Source: Avichristensenella sp031549905 (lineage in GTDB: Bacteria > Bacillota > Clostridia > Christensenellales > Aristaeellaceae). From it: a DNA stretch of 64,000 bases. Positions 9,421-18,559 of this stretch are shown here, one piece after another. Location of the stretch: NCBI GenBank assembly GCA_031549905.1, contig JAVBPC010000011.1, forward strand, positions 1 to 64,000, in the 5' to 3' direction. A program made the translations under genes and the position numbers. The first letter of the stretch is position 1. The number at the start of each line of letters is the position of its first letter. The notes below the pieces were generated by a model, which did no database searches, was not told where the DNA came from, and saw only the letters and a list, made by a program, of their open reading frames with translations.

Positions 9421-11164
9421 CTGCTTCCTCCCGGCCCGTGTGCAGGCGCACATACGCGCCCGGCTGCCCGATCAATTCACCGTGCGTGCCCACCTGCGCC
9501 AAGCGCCCTTCCTCAAACACCGCAATCAGGTCCGCGCCCCTGGCCTGCTCCAGGTTGTGTGTGACCATCAGAATCGTATGGCTTTCCCGCAGGGATTCAA
9601 TTGTATCGAGCACCAGGCTTTCGGATTCCGCGTCAAGCGCGCTGGTCACCTCATCAAACACAAGCACCGGCGCGCGGCGCACCAGCGCCCGGGCAATGGC
9701 GATGCGCTGCTTTTGCCCACCGGACAGGTGTGATCCCTGCTCGCCGCACGGCGTGTCATATCCTTCCGGCAGCGTGCGGATGAACGCGTCCGCTCCGGCT
9801 TCCTTTGCCGCGCTTTCGATCTGCTCCCTCGTGGCGCCGGCAAGGCCCAGCCCGATATTTTCGGCGATGGTCATGTCAAACAGCTTGCAGGTTTGATCCA
9901 CATAGGCGAACTTCTGCCGCCAGGCCCGGGGGCCCGCCTGTCTATGGCGTATATTCCCCAAGCAGACCGGCAAATCCTCCCGCTCGTAAAGGCCAATAAT
10001 GGCCCGAAGAAGCGTAGATTTACCGCTGCCGGAGTGCCCGACAAGCGCTACCATCTGGTTCGGCGCTGCCGTAAGGGAAACGCCCTGCAATGCATCGGCC
10101 TGCGCAGACGCATACCGGAAAGTCAGGTTATCAACACGCAGCGTATAATCCCCATCCCAGTCCTGCCAGCCCGCGCCGCTGTCTTCCGGCGCGTCCGCCG
10201 CTTCCATCAGCGGAAGCAGGCGTTTGGTGGCCGCGATAGGCCCCTGCAAGGCCGCCCACGCGCCGCCAATCCCGGAAAGGCCCTGCACAATGGCCGCCCC
10301 CAGGCTTGGCACAAGCATGAGCTGCGCGAACGGGAGCTGCCCGGTTGCAACCAGAAAGCCGCCCACGCCGAACACCGCAACCAGCGACAGCCACCCCTGC
10401 AGGGTGGTAAACAGCGCCTGCCAGGTGGCAATCCAGGATTCCTTTACGCTCAGCGCCAGCAGCTTGACATTGTCCCGCGCAAACGCCTGCTCCATGCGCC
10501 GCTCCATGCCAAACGCGCGGATGCTGGCCCCGCCCGACAGGATGCCGGACACCGTACGCACGGAACCGGCGTTTGCCGCAAGCTGTTGTTCCCCAACCCT
10601 GGCCAATGGGCCGGCAAAGCGACACTGCGGGATCAGCGACAGAACGCCCACCGCAACCGATACCAACCCCAGCCGCCAATCCACCCCGAAGATAATGGCG
10701 GCCGAAAACACGATGGACATCAGGCAGCCGATGAACCTGCACATGGCGTTTTCATACATGCCTGTCGCCAGATCCGCCTCGGTGTTGATGGCGGCGATGC
10801 CTTCGCCGGAATGGCTGCCCATCCGCCCTTCAACGCTGGCGCGCACAAAGCTGCGGAACAGCTTTGCCTTCAAATCCCGCGTGGCCTTTTCTTTGTTCAT
10901 GACAAACAGATAGACGCCAATCGCCAGGATGGCGAAATACCCGGCCGTGAGCGCCGCATACCGCAGCGCTGCCTGAAGCACATCCGCCGTGCTGCCGGAC
11001 AGCATGGCCGCAGTAATCTGACTGAACAGAAGCGAAGTGAGGGACGCCATCAAAAAGCCTTGCCCGCTGTAGAGCAGCACGCCAAACAGATAAGGGGTCC
11101 AGTAGGGTTTCATGAACGAAAACAGCTTTCCAAGCGCGTGCCTGGCATTTTCCTTAGCTTGCAT
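9398..11164 (-). CDS. ABC exporter subunit B (permease-ATPase)
   Basis: A 588-residue fused membrane-ATPase half-transporter of the ABCB/MDR-like exporter type. Six membrane segments in the first ~300 residues precede an ATPase with Walker A (GHSGSGKSTL), signature LSGGQKQRIAIARA and Walker B VLVFDEVTSALD. AAGGAGGAGCAGC precedes ATG 11164. It overlaps the previous exporter gene by 11 bases, so the two half-transporters very probably form a heterodimer. Substrate unknown; drug, peptide or lipid export are all possible. Confidence 0.9.
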   Translation of the reverse strand: MQAKENARHALGKLFSFMKPYWTPYLFGVLLYSGQGFLMASLTSLLFSQITAAMLSGSTADVLQAALRYAALTAGYFAILAIGVYLFVMNKEKATRDLKAKLFRSFVRASVEGRMGSHSGEGIAAINTEADLATGMYENAMCRFIGCLMSIVFSAAIIFGVDWRLGLVSVAVGVLSLIPQCRFAGPLARVGEQQLAANAGSVRTVSGILSGGASIRAFGMERRMEQAFARDNVKLLALSVKESWIATWQALFTTLQGWLSLVAVFGVGGFLVATGQLPFAQLMLVPSLGAAIVQGLSGIGGAWAALQGPIAATKRLLPLMEAADAPEDSGAGWQDWDGDYTLRVDNLTFRYASAQADALQGVSLTAAPNQMVALVGHSGSGKSTLLRAIIGLYEREDLPVCLGNIRHRQAGPRAWRQKFAYVDQTCKLFDMTIAENIGLGLAGATREQIESAAKEAGADAFIRTLPEGYDTPCGEQGSHLSGGQKQRIAIARALVRRAPVLVFDEVTSALDAESESLVLDTIESLRESHTILMVTHNLEQARGADLIAVFEEGRLAQVGTHGELIGQPGAYVRLHTGREEADGESGVL

Positions 11165-12899
11165 GCTGCTCCTCCTTCTGCTGCTTGCTGTAAAGGGCCG
11201 CAAAGGCCCCGTTTGCGCGAAGCAGCTCATCGAACCGGCCCTGTTCCGCCACCTTGCCATCCACCAGCACATAGATGCGGTCGCATTCGCGCGTGGCCTC
11301 CAGCCGGTGCGTCACCAGCAGCACGGAGCGCTCGCTCGCGGCCTGAAATACCGCGTGCAGGATGGCCTTTTCCGTAATGGGGTCCAATGCCGCCGTCGCC
11401 TCATCCAGCAGAAGGATCGGCGCATTTTTGTAAAAGGCGCGGGCAATCGCAATGCGCTGGCGCTGGCCGCCGGAGAGGTTTTCGCCGCCTTCGGCGAGCA
11501 CAGCGTCAAAGCCGCCGGGCAGCGACTGCACAAAATCCAGAATCCCGGCATCACGCGCAGCGTTCGTCAGGCGTTTCTCGTCCACCGTTTCCTGTTCCGC
11601 CTGGCAGGCAATGTTGTCGCGGATGGACCCGGGCAGCAAAAAGCTATCCTGCGGCACATAGGCAAGCAGAGCGCGCATCTGCGCCTTATGCTGCGCATCC
11701 TGCGCACAGCCGAACAGACGGATTTGTCCCTCCTGCGCATCGTATAGCGCCAGCAGCAACTTTAAAACGGTGCTTTTGCCGGAGCCGCTCGGCCCAACGA
11801 CCGCAACCTTTTCTCCCGGCGACACCGAAAGGCTGATGCCGCTAAGCACCCTGGTATCTTGGGTGTAGCAGAAGCTTACACCGTCCAGCTCAACTGCCGG
11901 CGCGCTCGGCAAAGGCGTTGCCGCGTGCGCGGGACTCTCCGCCGGCTGCGCCTCATCCGAAAGGGCCTCCTCCAGCCTGTTCAGGCTGGCCTGGCTGGAG
12001 CGCATGTTGCCAAGCTGCTGGGATAGCATGGTCAGCCATTCATTGGCCGTGCCCGCGATGGAGGTGTAGACCAGAAACACGCCTACGGTCATGGTCCCGC
12101 TTGCCACTGCTAGCGCACAGGCCACACAGACAAACAAAATCGGCAGCATTGTGCCCAATATGCCGCTGATAATCAGGCCGTTGAACACGCGCATCCTCTT
12201 CTTCATTGCGGCAAAATATTGCGCGTAGCTGCTCTGATAGCGCGCTTCCATTGCCCGTTCCAGACCGTAGGCCACGATGGTAGAGGTGTTTTGCAGGCTA
12301 TCGTTCACAACCGCGTTGTACTGCGCGCGCTTCATAGATGCCGTCTGCGCATGCACCATCACCGGCTTTGAAATCACCGTTTGCATCCACACAAGCGGCG
12401 GGAACATGGCGAAAAAGATCAGCGTGTACAGCGGCTGCAGGCGCACCATGAACACCGCGGAGACTGCCAGCGTGGCAAGCCCGGACAGCAGATCAAACAC
12501 CTCGGCGGCCATCAGCGCGGCGGCCTTTGCCAAGTCGCCGCTGAACAGCGAGAGCATCGCGCCCGTGTTCTTTTGCGCAAGCGCTGAAAATGATATGGTA
12601 AGGAAGTGACCGGCGAATCCTTTGCGCAGCTTGTAGCCGACTTGGCCGAAGAACCGCTTGCTCAAATGGGCGGACAGGGCAGAAAACAGGGCCTTTGCCC
12701 CGGTCAGCGCAGCCATGACCCAAAGAAAACCTGTGATCTGCTCCGATTCCAGCGATACTGCCGCCTGGCTGATGGAGCCGGTGGTCTGCGTGATGAACAC
12801 ATCAAAGATTGACGCCGCGGCCGATAGCGTAACAAACAGCACGGCAAAGGGAAGATAGTTCAACCTGTTTTTTCGCGCCATGCGCAAGATGGACCTCAA
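11154..12899 (-). CDS. ABC exporter subunit A (permease-ATPase)
   Basis: A 581-residue half-transporter, first gene of the exporter operon. Walker A GPSGSGKSTV, signature LSGGQRQRIAIARA and Walker B ILLLDEATAALD are intact. I place the start at TTG 12899, 8 bases after AAAGGAG; a longer reading frame from 12923 has no ribosome site and the internal ATG at 12881 is farther. It pairs with the downstream gene as a heterodimeric exporter. Confidence 0.88.
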   Translation of the reverse strand: MRSILRMARKNRLNYLPFAVLFVTLSAAASIFDVFITQTTGSISQAAVSLESEQITGFLWVMAALTGAKALFSALSAHLSKRFFGQVGYKLRKGFAGHFLTISFSALAQKNTGAMLSLFSGDLAKAAALMAAEVFDLLSGLATLAVSAVFMVRLQPLYTLIFFAMFPPLVWMQTVISKPVMVHAQTASMKRAQYNAVVNDSLQNTSTIVAYGLERAMEARYQSSYAQYFAAMKKRMRVFNGLIISGILGTMLPILFVCVACALAVASGTMTVGVFLVYTSIAGTANEWLTMLSQQLGNMRSSQASLNRLEEALSDEAQPAESPAHAATPLPSAPAVELDGVSFCYTQDTRVLSGISLSVSPGEKVAVVGPSGSGKSTVLKLLLALYDAQEGQIRLFGCAQDAQHKAQMRALLAYVPQDSFLLPGSIRDNIACQAEQETVDEKRLTNAARDAGILDFVQSLPGGFDAVLAEGGENLSGGQRQRIAIARAFYKNAPILLLDEATAALDPITEKAILHAVFQAASERSVLLVTHRLEATRECDRIYVLVDGKVAEQGRFDELLRANGAFAALYSKQQKEEQHAS

Positions 12900-12952
12900 G
12901 CAGATCACTCCTTTGTTGAACATCGAATGACTTCAACTGTTTAGTAGACATA

Positions 12953-13001
12953 AATCTAACATAATCTTTGCTCTGCGTCAACCTATATGTTCGATTAACA
13001 T
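12953..13001 (-). promoter_or_regulatory. Promoter of exporter operon with inverted repeat
   Basis: On the minus strand TTGACG (12981-12976), a 17-base spacer and TAGATT (12958-12953) give a promoter for the exporter operon. Just upstream, ATGTT-N5-AACAT (12987-13001) is a short inverted repeat and a candidate site for the ArsR-type protein encoded at the operon's end. Confidence 0.5.
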
Positions 13002-13026
13002 CTAATAAATAGGCCTCAGCAGACTC

Positions 13027-13074
13027 AAAATAAAAGAACGCGCAGGGCAAATGCTCCTACGCGCTGTGTTTTTT
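13027..13074 (-). terminator. Intrinsic terminator (bidirectional)
   Basis: CGCGCAGG (13039-13046) pairs imperfectly with CCTACGCG (13056-13063). A T-rich run follows on both strands (13069-13074 on plus; 13027-13036 read on minus). On the minus strand it ends the transport operon after the YjbQ gene. Its stem begins GCGCGTAGG, as in the terminator at 36017-36049. Confidence 0.6.
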
Positions 13075-13105
13075 CCATCCACCGAACGTACAAATCAGCG
13101 ATTAC

Positions 13106-13513
13106 CTACGCATCCCGCAGCAGCTTAACATAGTATTCGCGGCTGCGCGGCCCATCAAACTCAAGAAAATAGATGCCTTGGGAACCGCCCAGCAGCAGCT
13201 CGCCCCCCTCGATGATAAAGGACAGGCTCACCCCGATCAATGATGATTTTACATGGCCCGACGCATCCTGCGGCGTATCATGCTGATGTTTGAAATCAAT
13301 CCGCGTGGGGATCAGGCGGCTGACCTCATCCTGAATATCCTCAAACCCATTTGGGTCCCAGAAAGATGTCACCGTCAAAGCCGCCGTTGTGTGCGGCACG
13401 TATACGACGCATAACCCGCTCTGAATGCCGCTTTGCTTGACGCAATCCTTGACCGTATCCGTCAGTGTCACGACATCGCGGTGTTTTGTTTCGATTTTGA
13501 AATTGGCTAGCAT
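13106..13513 (-). CDS. YjbQ family protein
   Basis: A 135-residue protein of the YjbQ (UPF0047) family, small cytoplasmic proteins with a trimeric beta fold and weak thiamine-phosphate synthase activity in some members. Family motifs are visible: GLCVVYVPHTTAALTV, the conserved HxHD-like DFKHQHD and GHVKSSLIG. The C-terminal GIYFLEFDGPRSREYYVKLL is also typical. ATG 13513 has AAAGGAG 8 bases upstream. It is the last gene behind the permease pair; its metabolic role in this operon is unknown. Confidence 0.85.
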   Translation of the reverse strand: MLANFKIETKHRDVVTLTDTVKDCVKQSGIQSGLCVVYVPHTTAALTVTSFWDPNGFEDIQDEVSRLIPTRIDFKHQHDTPQDASGHVKSSLIGVSLSFIIEGGELLLGGSQGIYFLEFDGPRSREYYVKLLRDA

Positions 13514-13538
13514 GTTCAAAACTCCTTTGGCGTAATTT

Positions 13539-14369
13539 TTATCCCTTCACAGACCCGGCGGTAATGCCCTTGGCAATCTGTTTCTGAAAAATGAGAAAGA
13601 TAAACAGCGAGGGGATCAGCACGATTGCGGCGCCTGCCATCGTTGCGCCGTAAGCCGCGTCCTCGGCGAAGTTCAGCATCGTGATGCCGACCTGCACGGT
13701 GCGCATTTCATTGCGGTTTGTAACAAGAAGGGGCCACAGATAGATGTTCCATGTGCTGACAAATGATGAAATAAACACGGTGGCGACAGCAGGTTTCGAT
13801 ACCGGCAGCAAAATGCGCCAGTAAAACCGCCAGCTTCCGCAGCCGTCAATCTCAGATGCCTCTTTCAGCTCCTTTGAGACTGTCAAAAAGTTTTGCCGCA
13901 TCAGGAAAATGTTCATTGCGGATACAAAATACAGCAGCATGATGCCCAAGTAGTTATCCACCAGGCCAAGCTTTGCGATTGTAAAGTAGTTGGTAATCAC
14001 CGTCGCGTCCGGCGGAATCAGCATGGTGCCCAGCACCATGAAAAACAGAAGTTTCTTGCCCCTGAACTCAAAAAACGCGAACGCAAACCCAGCCATCGAT
14101 GCCGTAAACACGCGCACTGCGCTGCATACCAGTGAAATGCTTACGGAGTTCAGGATAAAACGCGGAATCAAGCTTTTCTGCCAGGCAGTGGCAAAATTCT
14201 CCGTGTACCACGAAGATGGGAACAGCTGCGGCGGGTAGGAAATGATCTCGCGCTCCCGCATGAACGCACAGAGCACGCAGTAAATCACAGGCGAGATAAT
14301 AACCAGCCCCAGCAAGATGCAAAACACCTGCATCAGCGCGTCATTCATGCGCTTCCGTCTGCCCCACAT
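13539..14369 (-). CDS. Carbohydrate ABC transporter permease, UgpE/MalG type
   Basis: About 276 residues, six membrane segments, with the EAA loop KEASEIDGCGSWRFYWRILL and the common C-terminus LIFQKQIAKGITAGSVKG of the MalG/UgpE family. It overlaps the end of the partner permease gene (TGATG junction). ATG 14369 is the likely start, although an in-frame ATG at 14348 with GGAAG upstream is possible. With the next gene and the binding protein at 16246-17592 it forms the importer of the second cluster. Confidence 0.9.
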   Translation of the reverse strand: MWGRRKRMNDALMQVFCILLGLVIISPVIYCVLCAFMREREIISYPPQLFPSSWYTENFATAWQKSLIPRFILNSVSISLVCSAVRVFTASMAGFAFAFFEFRGKKLLFFMVLGTMLIPPDATVITNYFTIAKLGLVDNYLGIMLLYFVSAMNIFLMRQNFLTVSKELKEASEIDGCGSWRFYWRILLPVSKPAVATVFISSFVSTWNIYLWPLLVTNRNEMRTVQVGITMLNFAEDAAYGATMAGAAIVLIPSLFIFLIFQKQIAKGITAGSVKG

Positions 14370-15283
14370 CACGAATAATGCACCCCCCTCTTTTCAAAGC
14401 GGAAGCTGAGCAAAATCAGCAGAAACGCTATGGCGAATCCGACAACCGCGGATGCGTAGGCCGTTCCATAGTTATAAAGATAGAACGCCTTGCGGTACAT
14501 GTAAAAGATGATGGTGGATGTCGAGTTGCTGGGCCCGCCGCTGGTCAGGATGATCATCGGCGATGAGATCATCATCGCGCTGGCAAGGTTGGTGCACAGC
14601 AGAAAGAATACCGTCGGAGACGTCATGGGCAGATAGATGCTGATGAGCTTGCGGAACCTTCCGGCGCCTTCAATTTCGGCGCATTCAAGGATTTCATCGG
14701 GCACCGCGCGCACCGCCGATAGCAGGAACAGAAAGCTCATGCCCAGGTTCAGCCAAACGCCAATGATCATCAGGCCCGCCAAGGCATAGTGCTTGTCCGT
14801 AAACCAGCGGATCGACAGCCCAAACAGGTAGTTGACCACGCCGATGTTTGGATTGAGCAACAGCCGGAAGATCAGGCACGCCACCGACATGGATACCGCC
14901 ATGGGCAGGGAAAACAGGATTTCGTATACCGGCGAAAGCTTACGCTTGGCGTTTGCGAACATGGCCAGCGCATAGCCGATGACAATCGTAACCGGCACAA
15001 CCACAAACGTATAGCGAAAGGAATTGCCAATGGAAGTGATAAACGCCTTATCCTTGAAAATCGTAAAGTAATTCTCCAGGCCAATGAAGCTGACGCGAAT
15101 GCCCGTTGCATTGACACGGAAAAGGCTGGTAATCAGCGTATTGATAAACGGATAATATGTAAACAGCAAAATAAGGCTCATCGCGGGAAGCAAATACAGG
15201 TAGGGTTCAGCCTTCTTCCCCAGCCGTTTTGCTGTCACAATGCCGCTTTGATTGCCCGCCGCAGGCCGCCCCGCATGGTTCAT
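14369..15283 (-). CDS. Sugar ABC transporter permease, UgpA/MalF type
   Basis: About 304 residues. Membrane segments begin with YLYLLPAMSLILLFTYYPF, a hallmark of UgpA/LacF-like permeases, and the EAA loop reads LECAEIEGAGRFRKLISIYL. AGGGGGAATAGCG precedes ATG 15283, just past the end of the HAD gene. Partner of the permease encoded immediately downstream. No ATPase gene is present in the cluster. Confidence 0.9.
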   Translation of the reverse strand: MNHAGRPAAGNQSGIVTAKRLGKKAEPYLYLLPAMSLILLFTYYPFINTLITSLFRVNATGIRVSFIGLENYFTIFKDKAFITSIGNSFRYTFVVVPVTIVIGYALAMFANAKRKLSPVYEILFSLPMAVSMSVACLIFRLLLNPNIGVVNYLFGLSIRWFTDKHYALAGLMIIGVWLNLGMSFLFLLSAVRAVPDEILECAEIEGAGRFRKLISIYLPMTSPTVFFLLCTNLASAMMISSPMIILTSGGPSNSTSTIIFYMYRKAFYLYNYGTAYASAVVGFAIAFLLILLSFRFEKRGVHYS

Positions 15284-15285
15284 CG

Positions 15286-16101
15286 CTATTCCCCCTTGCT
15301 CTGCACGTTCAGGCAGAAAGCATTGATCGCCTCCGCCACACCGTCGCCGCAGCTGCCTGAAACAACATGGCGCGCGGCAGCCTTTACGGCATCCAACGCG
15401 TTGCCTACGGCCACGCCGCACCCGACCAGGCTCAGCATCTCTACATCGTTTACATAGTCTCCCAGCGCCATCACTTTCTCAAGCGGAATGTCCATCCACG
15501 CGGCCAGGGCGTACACGCCGGATGCCTTGGTGATGCCCGGGGGGCCCAGTTCAATCGCGCGGTTTGAAAAGCGGGTGATCGCATACAGATCCCTGTACGG
15601 TTCGATATCCTCGGAAAGCCTGGCAAGGTTCTCGGACCTTTCCTGGTCAAAGATCATCACCTTGACATACCGGTCGGAAGCAAGGGAGGCGCTGTCCAGA
15701 TCGATTTGCCGGGTGAGCCTCTCCCCCAGGCTGCGCTGCTTTTCCACATACGGCGTCACGCGCACCGGCATCTCCTCATAGGCATCCGAAACGGTTACGG
15801 TCATGCCGTACTGATCCGCGCGGCGAAGCAAATGAAGCACCGGCGCGATGGAAAAGGTATGCGCCTGAACGCATGTCTTCCCCTGAAACAGGCAGGCGCC
15901 GTTGCAGGTCACATAGGGCGCGACAATAGCCAGCTTTTCCACAAAGGGGTATGTCAGGGCAAAAGAGCGGCCCGTGGCCAGCGTAAAGGGAATCTGTTTC
16001 TCTCTGAGCCTGCGGGCGGCATCCAGCAAAGACTGCGCTAGCCTTTCATCCCCGTCCACCAGCGTGCCGTCTATATCGCTAACGATCATCCGAATGTCCA
16101 T
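15286..16101 (-). CDS. Cof-type HAD-IIB phosphatase
   Basis: A 271-residue haloacid dehalogenase-like phosphatase of the Cof/IIB type. The nucleophile motif is DIDGTLVDGD near the N-terminus, motif II appears as FTLATGRS, the conserved lysine lies before GVYALAAW, and motif IV is GDYVNDVEML. Members dephosphorylate sugar phosphates, flavin or pyridoxal phosphate. The position between binding protein and permease genes suggests a sugar phosphate from the imported compound. ATG 16101 is chosen as it starts the conserved domain directly. Confidence 0.85.
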   Translation of the reverse strand: MDIRMIVSDIDGTLVDGDERLAQSLLDAARRLREKQIPFTLATGRSFALTYPFVEKLAIVAPYVTCNGACLFQGKTCVQAHTFSIAPVLHLLRRADQYGMTVTVSDAYEEMPVRVTPYVEKQRSLGERLTRQIDLDSASLASDRYVKVMIFDQERSENLARLSEDIEPYRDLYAITRFSNRAIELGPPGITKASGVYALAAWMDIPLEKVMALGDYVNDVEMLSLVGCGVAVGNALDAVKAAARHVVSGSCGDGVAEAINAFCLNVQSKGE

Positions 16102-16245
16102 GTACCCTGTCCTTCCCTTCGATGCATTGATACACCTTTTCCAGCAATTCCCCCGAAAAAGGAAGGCAGCCGGAACGGAGAGAATGCCCGTCCGCCCCGG
16201 CTGCCCCTGCCGCCGCATTTCCCTCATTGCGGCCCTGCACTCGCT

Positions 16246-17592
16246 TTATTCGATGGGGTTGGCGAGGTTGTACTCATCCAGCGCGGCGTTGCAGCGCTCC
16301 GCCATCTCGGCGACCGCTTCATCTACCGTCAGTTCACCTTCGGCGAAAGCCAGTCCAACCTCTTTGAACGCTGCGGCAAATGCCTGCTGTGTCGGCGCCA
16401 GGTGTTCCTGCACCTTGGGGTTGGAGGCCATCAGGCAGTCATACGCAGCAAGGAAATAGGGATTCTCTTCAAGGAAGGCGACCATTTCCGGCAGGTCAAA
16501 CGTTTCAGAGTTGACGGGGATGGTGCCCACCCTGGTCGCGAACACAAACTGCACCTCGGGGGATACCCAATGCTTGATGAACGCCCAGCACTTATCCATG
16601 GTTTCCGCGCTGCCCTTATCCATGATGTAGATGGAAGAGCCGCCCGGGGCCACGCCGCCGGTATCGCCCGCATCCACCTTGGGCAGCGCGCCAATGCCAA
16701 ACTCCCAGCCGTTTTCGGCAAAGGACTTGCTCACCGCGCCAAGCGAGCTATTGCTGGTAATGATCATCGCGGATAGCCCGGCGATGAACTCATCGCGGTT
16801 CTGGCTTCCCTCTTCAACATACTGCACCGCGCCGGTATCCAGCACTTTCTTCCATTCGGTCAGCAGCTTTGCCATCGTCCCGTCTTCATCGAAGGTGACG
16901 CGGGTCATTCTGCCTGTCCGGCCGGCTTCTTCATTGCCAACGAAGGAATACTCACCCTGGCCGCCGATCCAGTGGTTGATATAGTTGTTGGTGATGCCCA
17001 GGGAAATCGCGTACTGGGTTACGGTGTTCCCGCTCTTCGTGAGCAGCGCGGGCGCGATTTCAGCGATTTCAGCGATGGTTGTGGGGGGCGTTTCAGGATC
17101 AAGGCCGGCCGCTGCAAATGCCGTCTTGTTCCAATAGAACATCAGCGTGGACGCGTGGAACGGCATGCTGTAAAGCACATCGCCATAGGTGTAGGTGTAC
17201 AGCAGCTGCGGCAGAATCGCATCCAGGCTGAACGAATCATCCGCCGCCACGAACGTCTCCATCGGAACCACATACGGTACGGTGCTCATGTACTCGACAT
17301 CGCCCGCGAACACCTGCACCATATCCGGCATGTTTTTCGTATCATTGGCCAGGATCAGCGTTTTGAGCTTGCTGATCAAATCGTTGCCCTGATAGATGGG
17401 GGTAATTTTCACGCCAAGCGAGGCGCCTTCCCCGTCGTTGTATGCCGCGATCAGTTCCTCCAGCACCTGACCCGCGGTGCCGCTGCGGTTGTGCCAAAGC
17501 GTCAGTTCCTGTGCATCCGCCGACGCGAACTGCATGAGCCCCATGGAAAGCAGCATGCAAAGCGTCAATACCAAAGCCAGCGCCTTTTTCAT
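16246..17592 (-). CDS. Extracellular solute-binding protein (family 1)
   Basis: A 448-residue secreted binding protein. The signal peptide ends near residue 25 (MQFASADA before QELTLW), with no lipobox. The MalE-like fold is indicated by ELTLWHNRSGTAGQVLEELI, PDMVQVFAGDV, PMPFHASTLMFYWNKTAF-type segments and the C-terminal VDEAVAEMAERCNAALDEY. GGGAGGATAAAGGG precedes ATG 17592. It is the first gene behind the palindrome-bearing promoter at 17626-17654, upstream of the HAD, permease and YjbQ genes. Substrate undetermined. Confidence 0.88.
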   Translation of the reverse strand: MKKALALVLTLCMLLSMGLMQFASADAQELTLWHNRSGTAGQVLEELIAAYNDGEGASLGVKITPIYQGNDLISKLKTLILANDTKNMPDMVQVFAGDVEYMSTVPYVVPMETFVAADDSFSLDAILPQLLYTYTYGDVLYSMPFHASTLMFYWNKTAFAAAGLDPETPPTTIAEIAEIAPALLTKSGNTVTQYAISLGITNNYINHWIGGQGEYSFVGNEEAGRTGRMTRVTFDEDGTMAKLLTEWKKVLDTGAVQYVEEGSQNRDEFIAGLSAMIITSNSSLGAVSKSFAENGWEFGIGALPKVDAGDTGGVAPGGSSIYIMDKGSAETMDKCWAFIKHWVSPEVQFVFATRVGTIPVNSETFDLPEMVAFLEENPYFLAAYDCLMASNPKVQEHLAPTQQAFAAAFKEVGLAFAEGELTVDEAVAEMAERCNAALDEYNLANPIE

Positions 17593-17625
17593 CCCTTTAT
17601 CCTCCCGCGTGTTTTTGTTGTCTAT

Positions 17626-17654
17626 ATAATAAGACATGTATACATGTCTGTCAA
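17626..17654 (-). promoter_or_regulatory. Promoter with perfect 18-bp palindrome as spacer
   Basis: On the minus strand TTGACA (17654-17649), a 17-base spacer and TATTAT (17631-17626) precede the binding-protein gene. The spacer is filled by the perfect palindrome AGACATGTATACATGTCT (17632-17649). This geometry suits a dimeric repressor, most simply the GntR/UTRA protein encoded at 25774-26529. Confidence 0.7.
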
Positions 17655-17678
17655 TAGCTTTCCAGTTTCTTATGCAAT

Positions 17679-18536
17679 TTATAGGGTCAGCAGATACTCT
17701 CCAACCGCAATGCTGTGGCGCAGCGCCTGCGGCAGCAGCGCATCGGGATAGCGCGCGGCATAGTTGTGGATTTCGTATGTCAAATCTCCATCATACCCGC
17801 ATCCGCGCAGCGCGCCCATCACCGCCACCCAATCGGTAACACCGTCAAAGGGCAGGATATGGTTGACGGATGCGCTTCGGTAATCCGATACATGAAGCGC
17901 CTTCAGCCGTGTGCCGATGCTTCCGATCACCTTTTCGATGTCATAGCCCATGATCATCGCGTGCTCTTCATCCAAACAGACGCCCACATTCGCCGCGCCA
18001 AAGCTTTCCACCAATGCCATCAATTCGCCGGTCCGCGTGGTATACCGCCGCCTGGGCGCAATATCCAAATCCCACAGGTTTTCAAACGCAATGCCAACCC
18101 CGCAGGATGCCGCCAATGCAACAATTTTGCCGTAATAGTCAATATTTTTCCACAGCGACCGGTCATAATCTTCAGGATCGGTGCCCGCATGCACAACCAA
18201 CCAGGGGATTCCCAGCATGCCGCAGGCCCGGACACAGCGCCGCATGCGCTCATCGCGCGCCGCCCGGTCTTGGATTTCGGCGTCGCATACATTATAGAAC
18301 GTGCTATGCGCCTGATTGAGTGCAACGCCGGCGGATTCAGCCCTGCGCCTGACGGTGCGGACCCATGCCTCCCACGCGTCGCCCACAAACGGTTCCGCAA
18401 AGGCCACCGCATCACAAAAGTTGATATCGAGCACGCGGTAGCCAGCCGCGGCGCACAGCTCAACCGCATCGGGAACCGTTGTTTTCCTGCCTCCGGGCCG
18501 ATTTACCACGATGTTCGTTGAGGTAGCCAGCCGCAT
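17679..18536 (-). CDS. TIM-barrel sugar phosphate isomerase/epimerase
   Basis: A 285-residue protein of the xylose isomerase-like TIM-barrel superfamily (AP endonuclease 2 type). Metal-ligand regions are visible: a glutamate in GIAFENLWD, VGVCLDEEHAMI, ALHVSDYR and LTYEIHNYA. Members interconvert keto and aldo sugars or epimerise inositols and ribulose-type sugars. GGGAGGCCTGCGC precedes ATG 18536. It lies just after the PfkB-PHP gene and ends before the next promoter, so it is the last gene of the SIS-led transcript. Confidence 0.85.
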   Translation of the reverse strand: MRLATSTNIVVNRPGGRKTTVPDAVELCAAAGYRVLDINFCDAVAFAEPFVGDAWEAWVRTVRRRAESAGVALNQAHSTFYNVCDAEIQDRAARDERMRRCVRACGMLGIPWLVVHAGTDPEDYDRSLWKNIDYYGKIVALAASCGVGIAFENLWDLDIAPRRRYTTRTGELMALVESFGAANVGVCLDEEHAMIMGYDIEKVIGSIGTRLKALHVSDYRSASVNHILPFDGVTDWVAVMGALRGCGYDGDLTYEIHNYAARYPDALLPQALRHSIAVGEYLLTL

Positions 18537-18559
18537 GCGCAGGCCTCCCTTTTGGTGAC

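Noticed and set aside
9893..11377. 494-codon open frame on the plus strand opposite the ABC exporter gene
   Set aside because: It mirrors the exporter coding sequence in a GC-rich genome; composition is Arg/Pro/Gln-rich without any domain.
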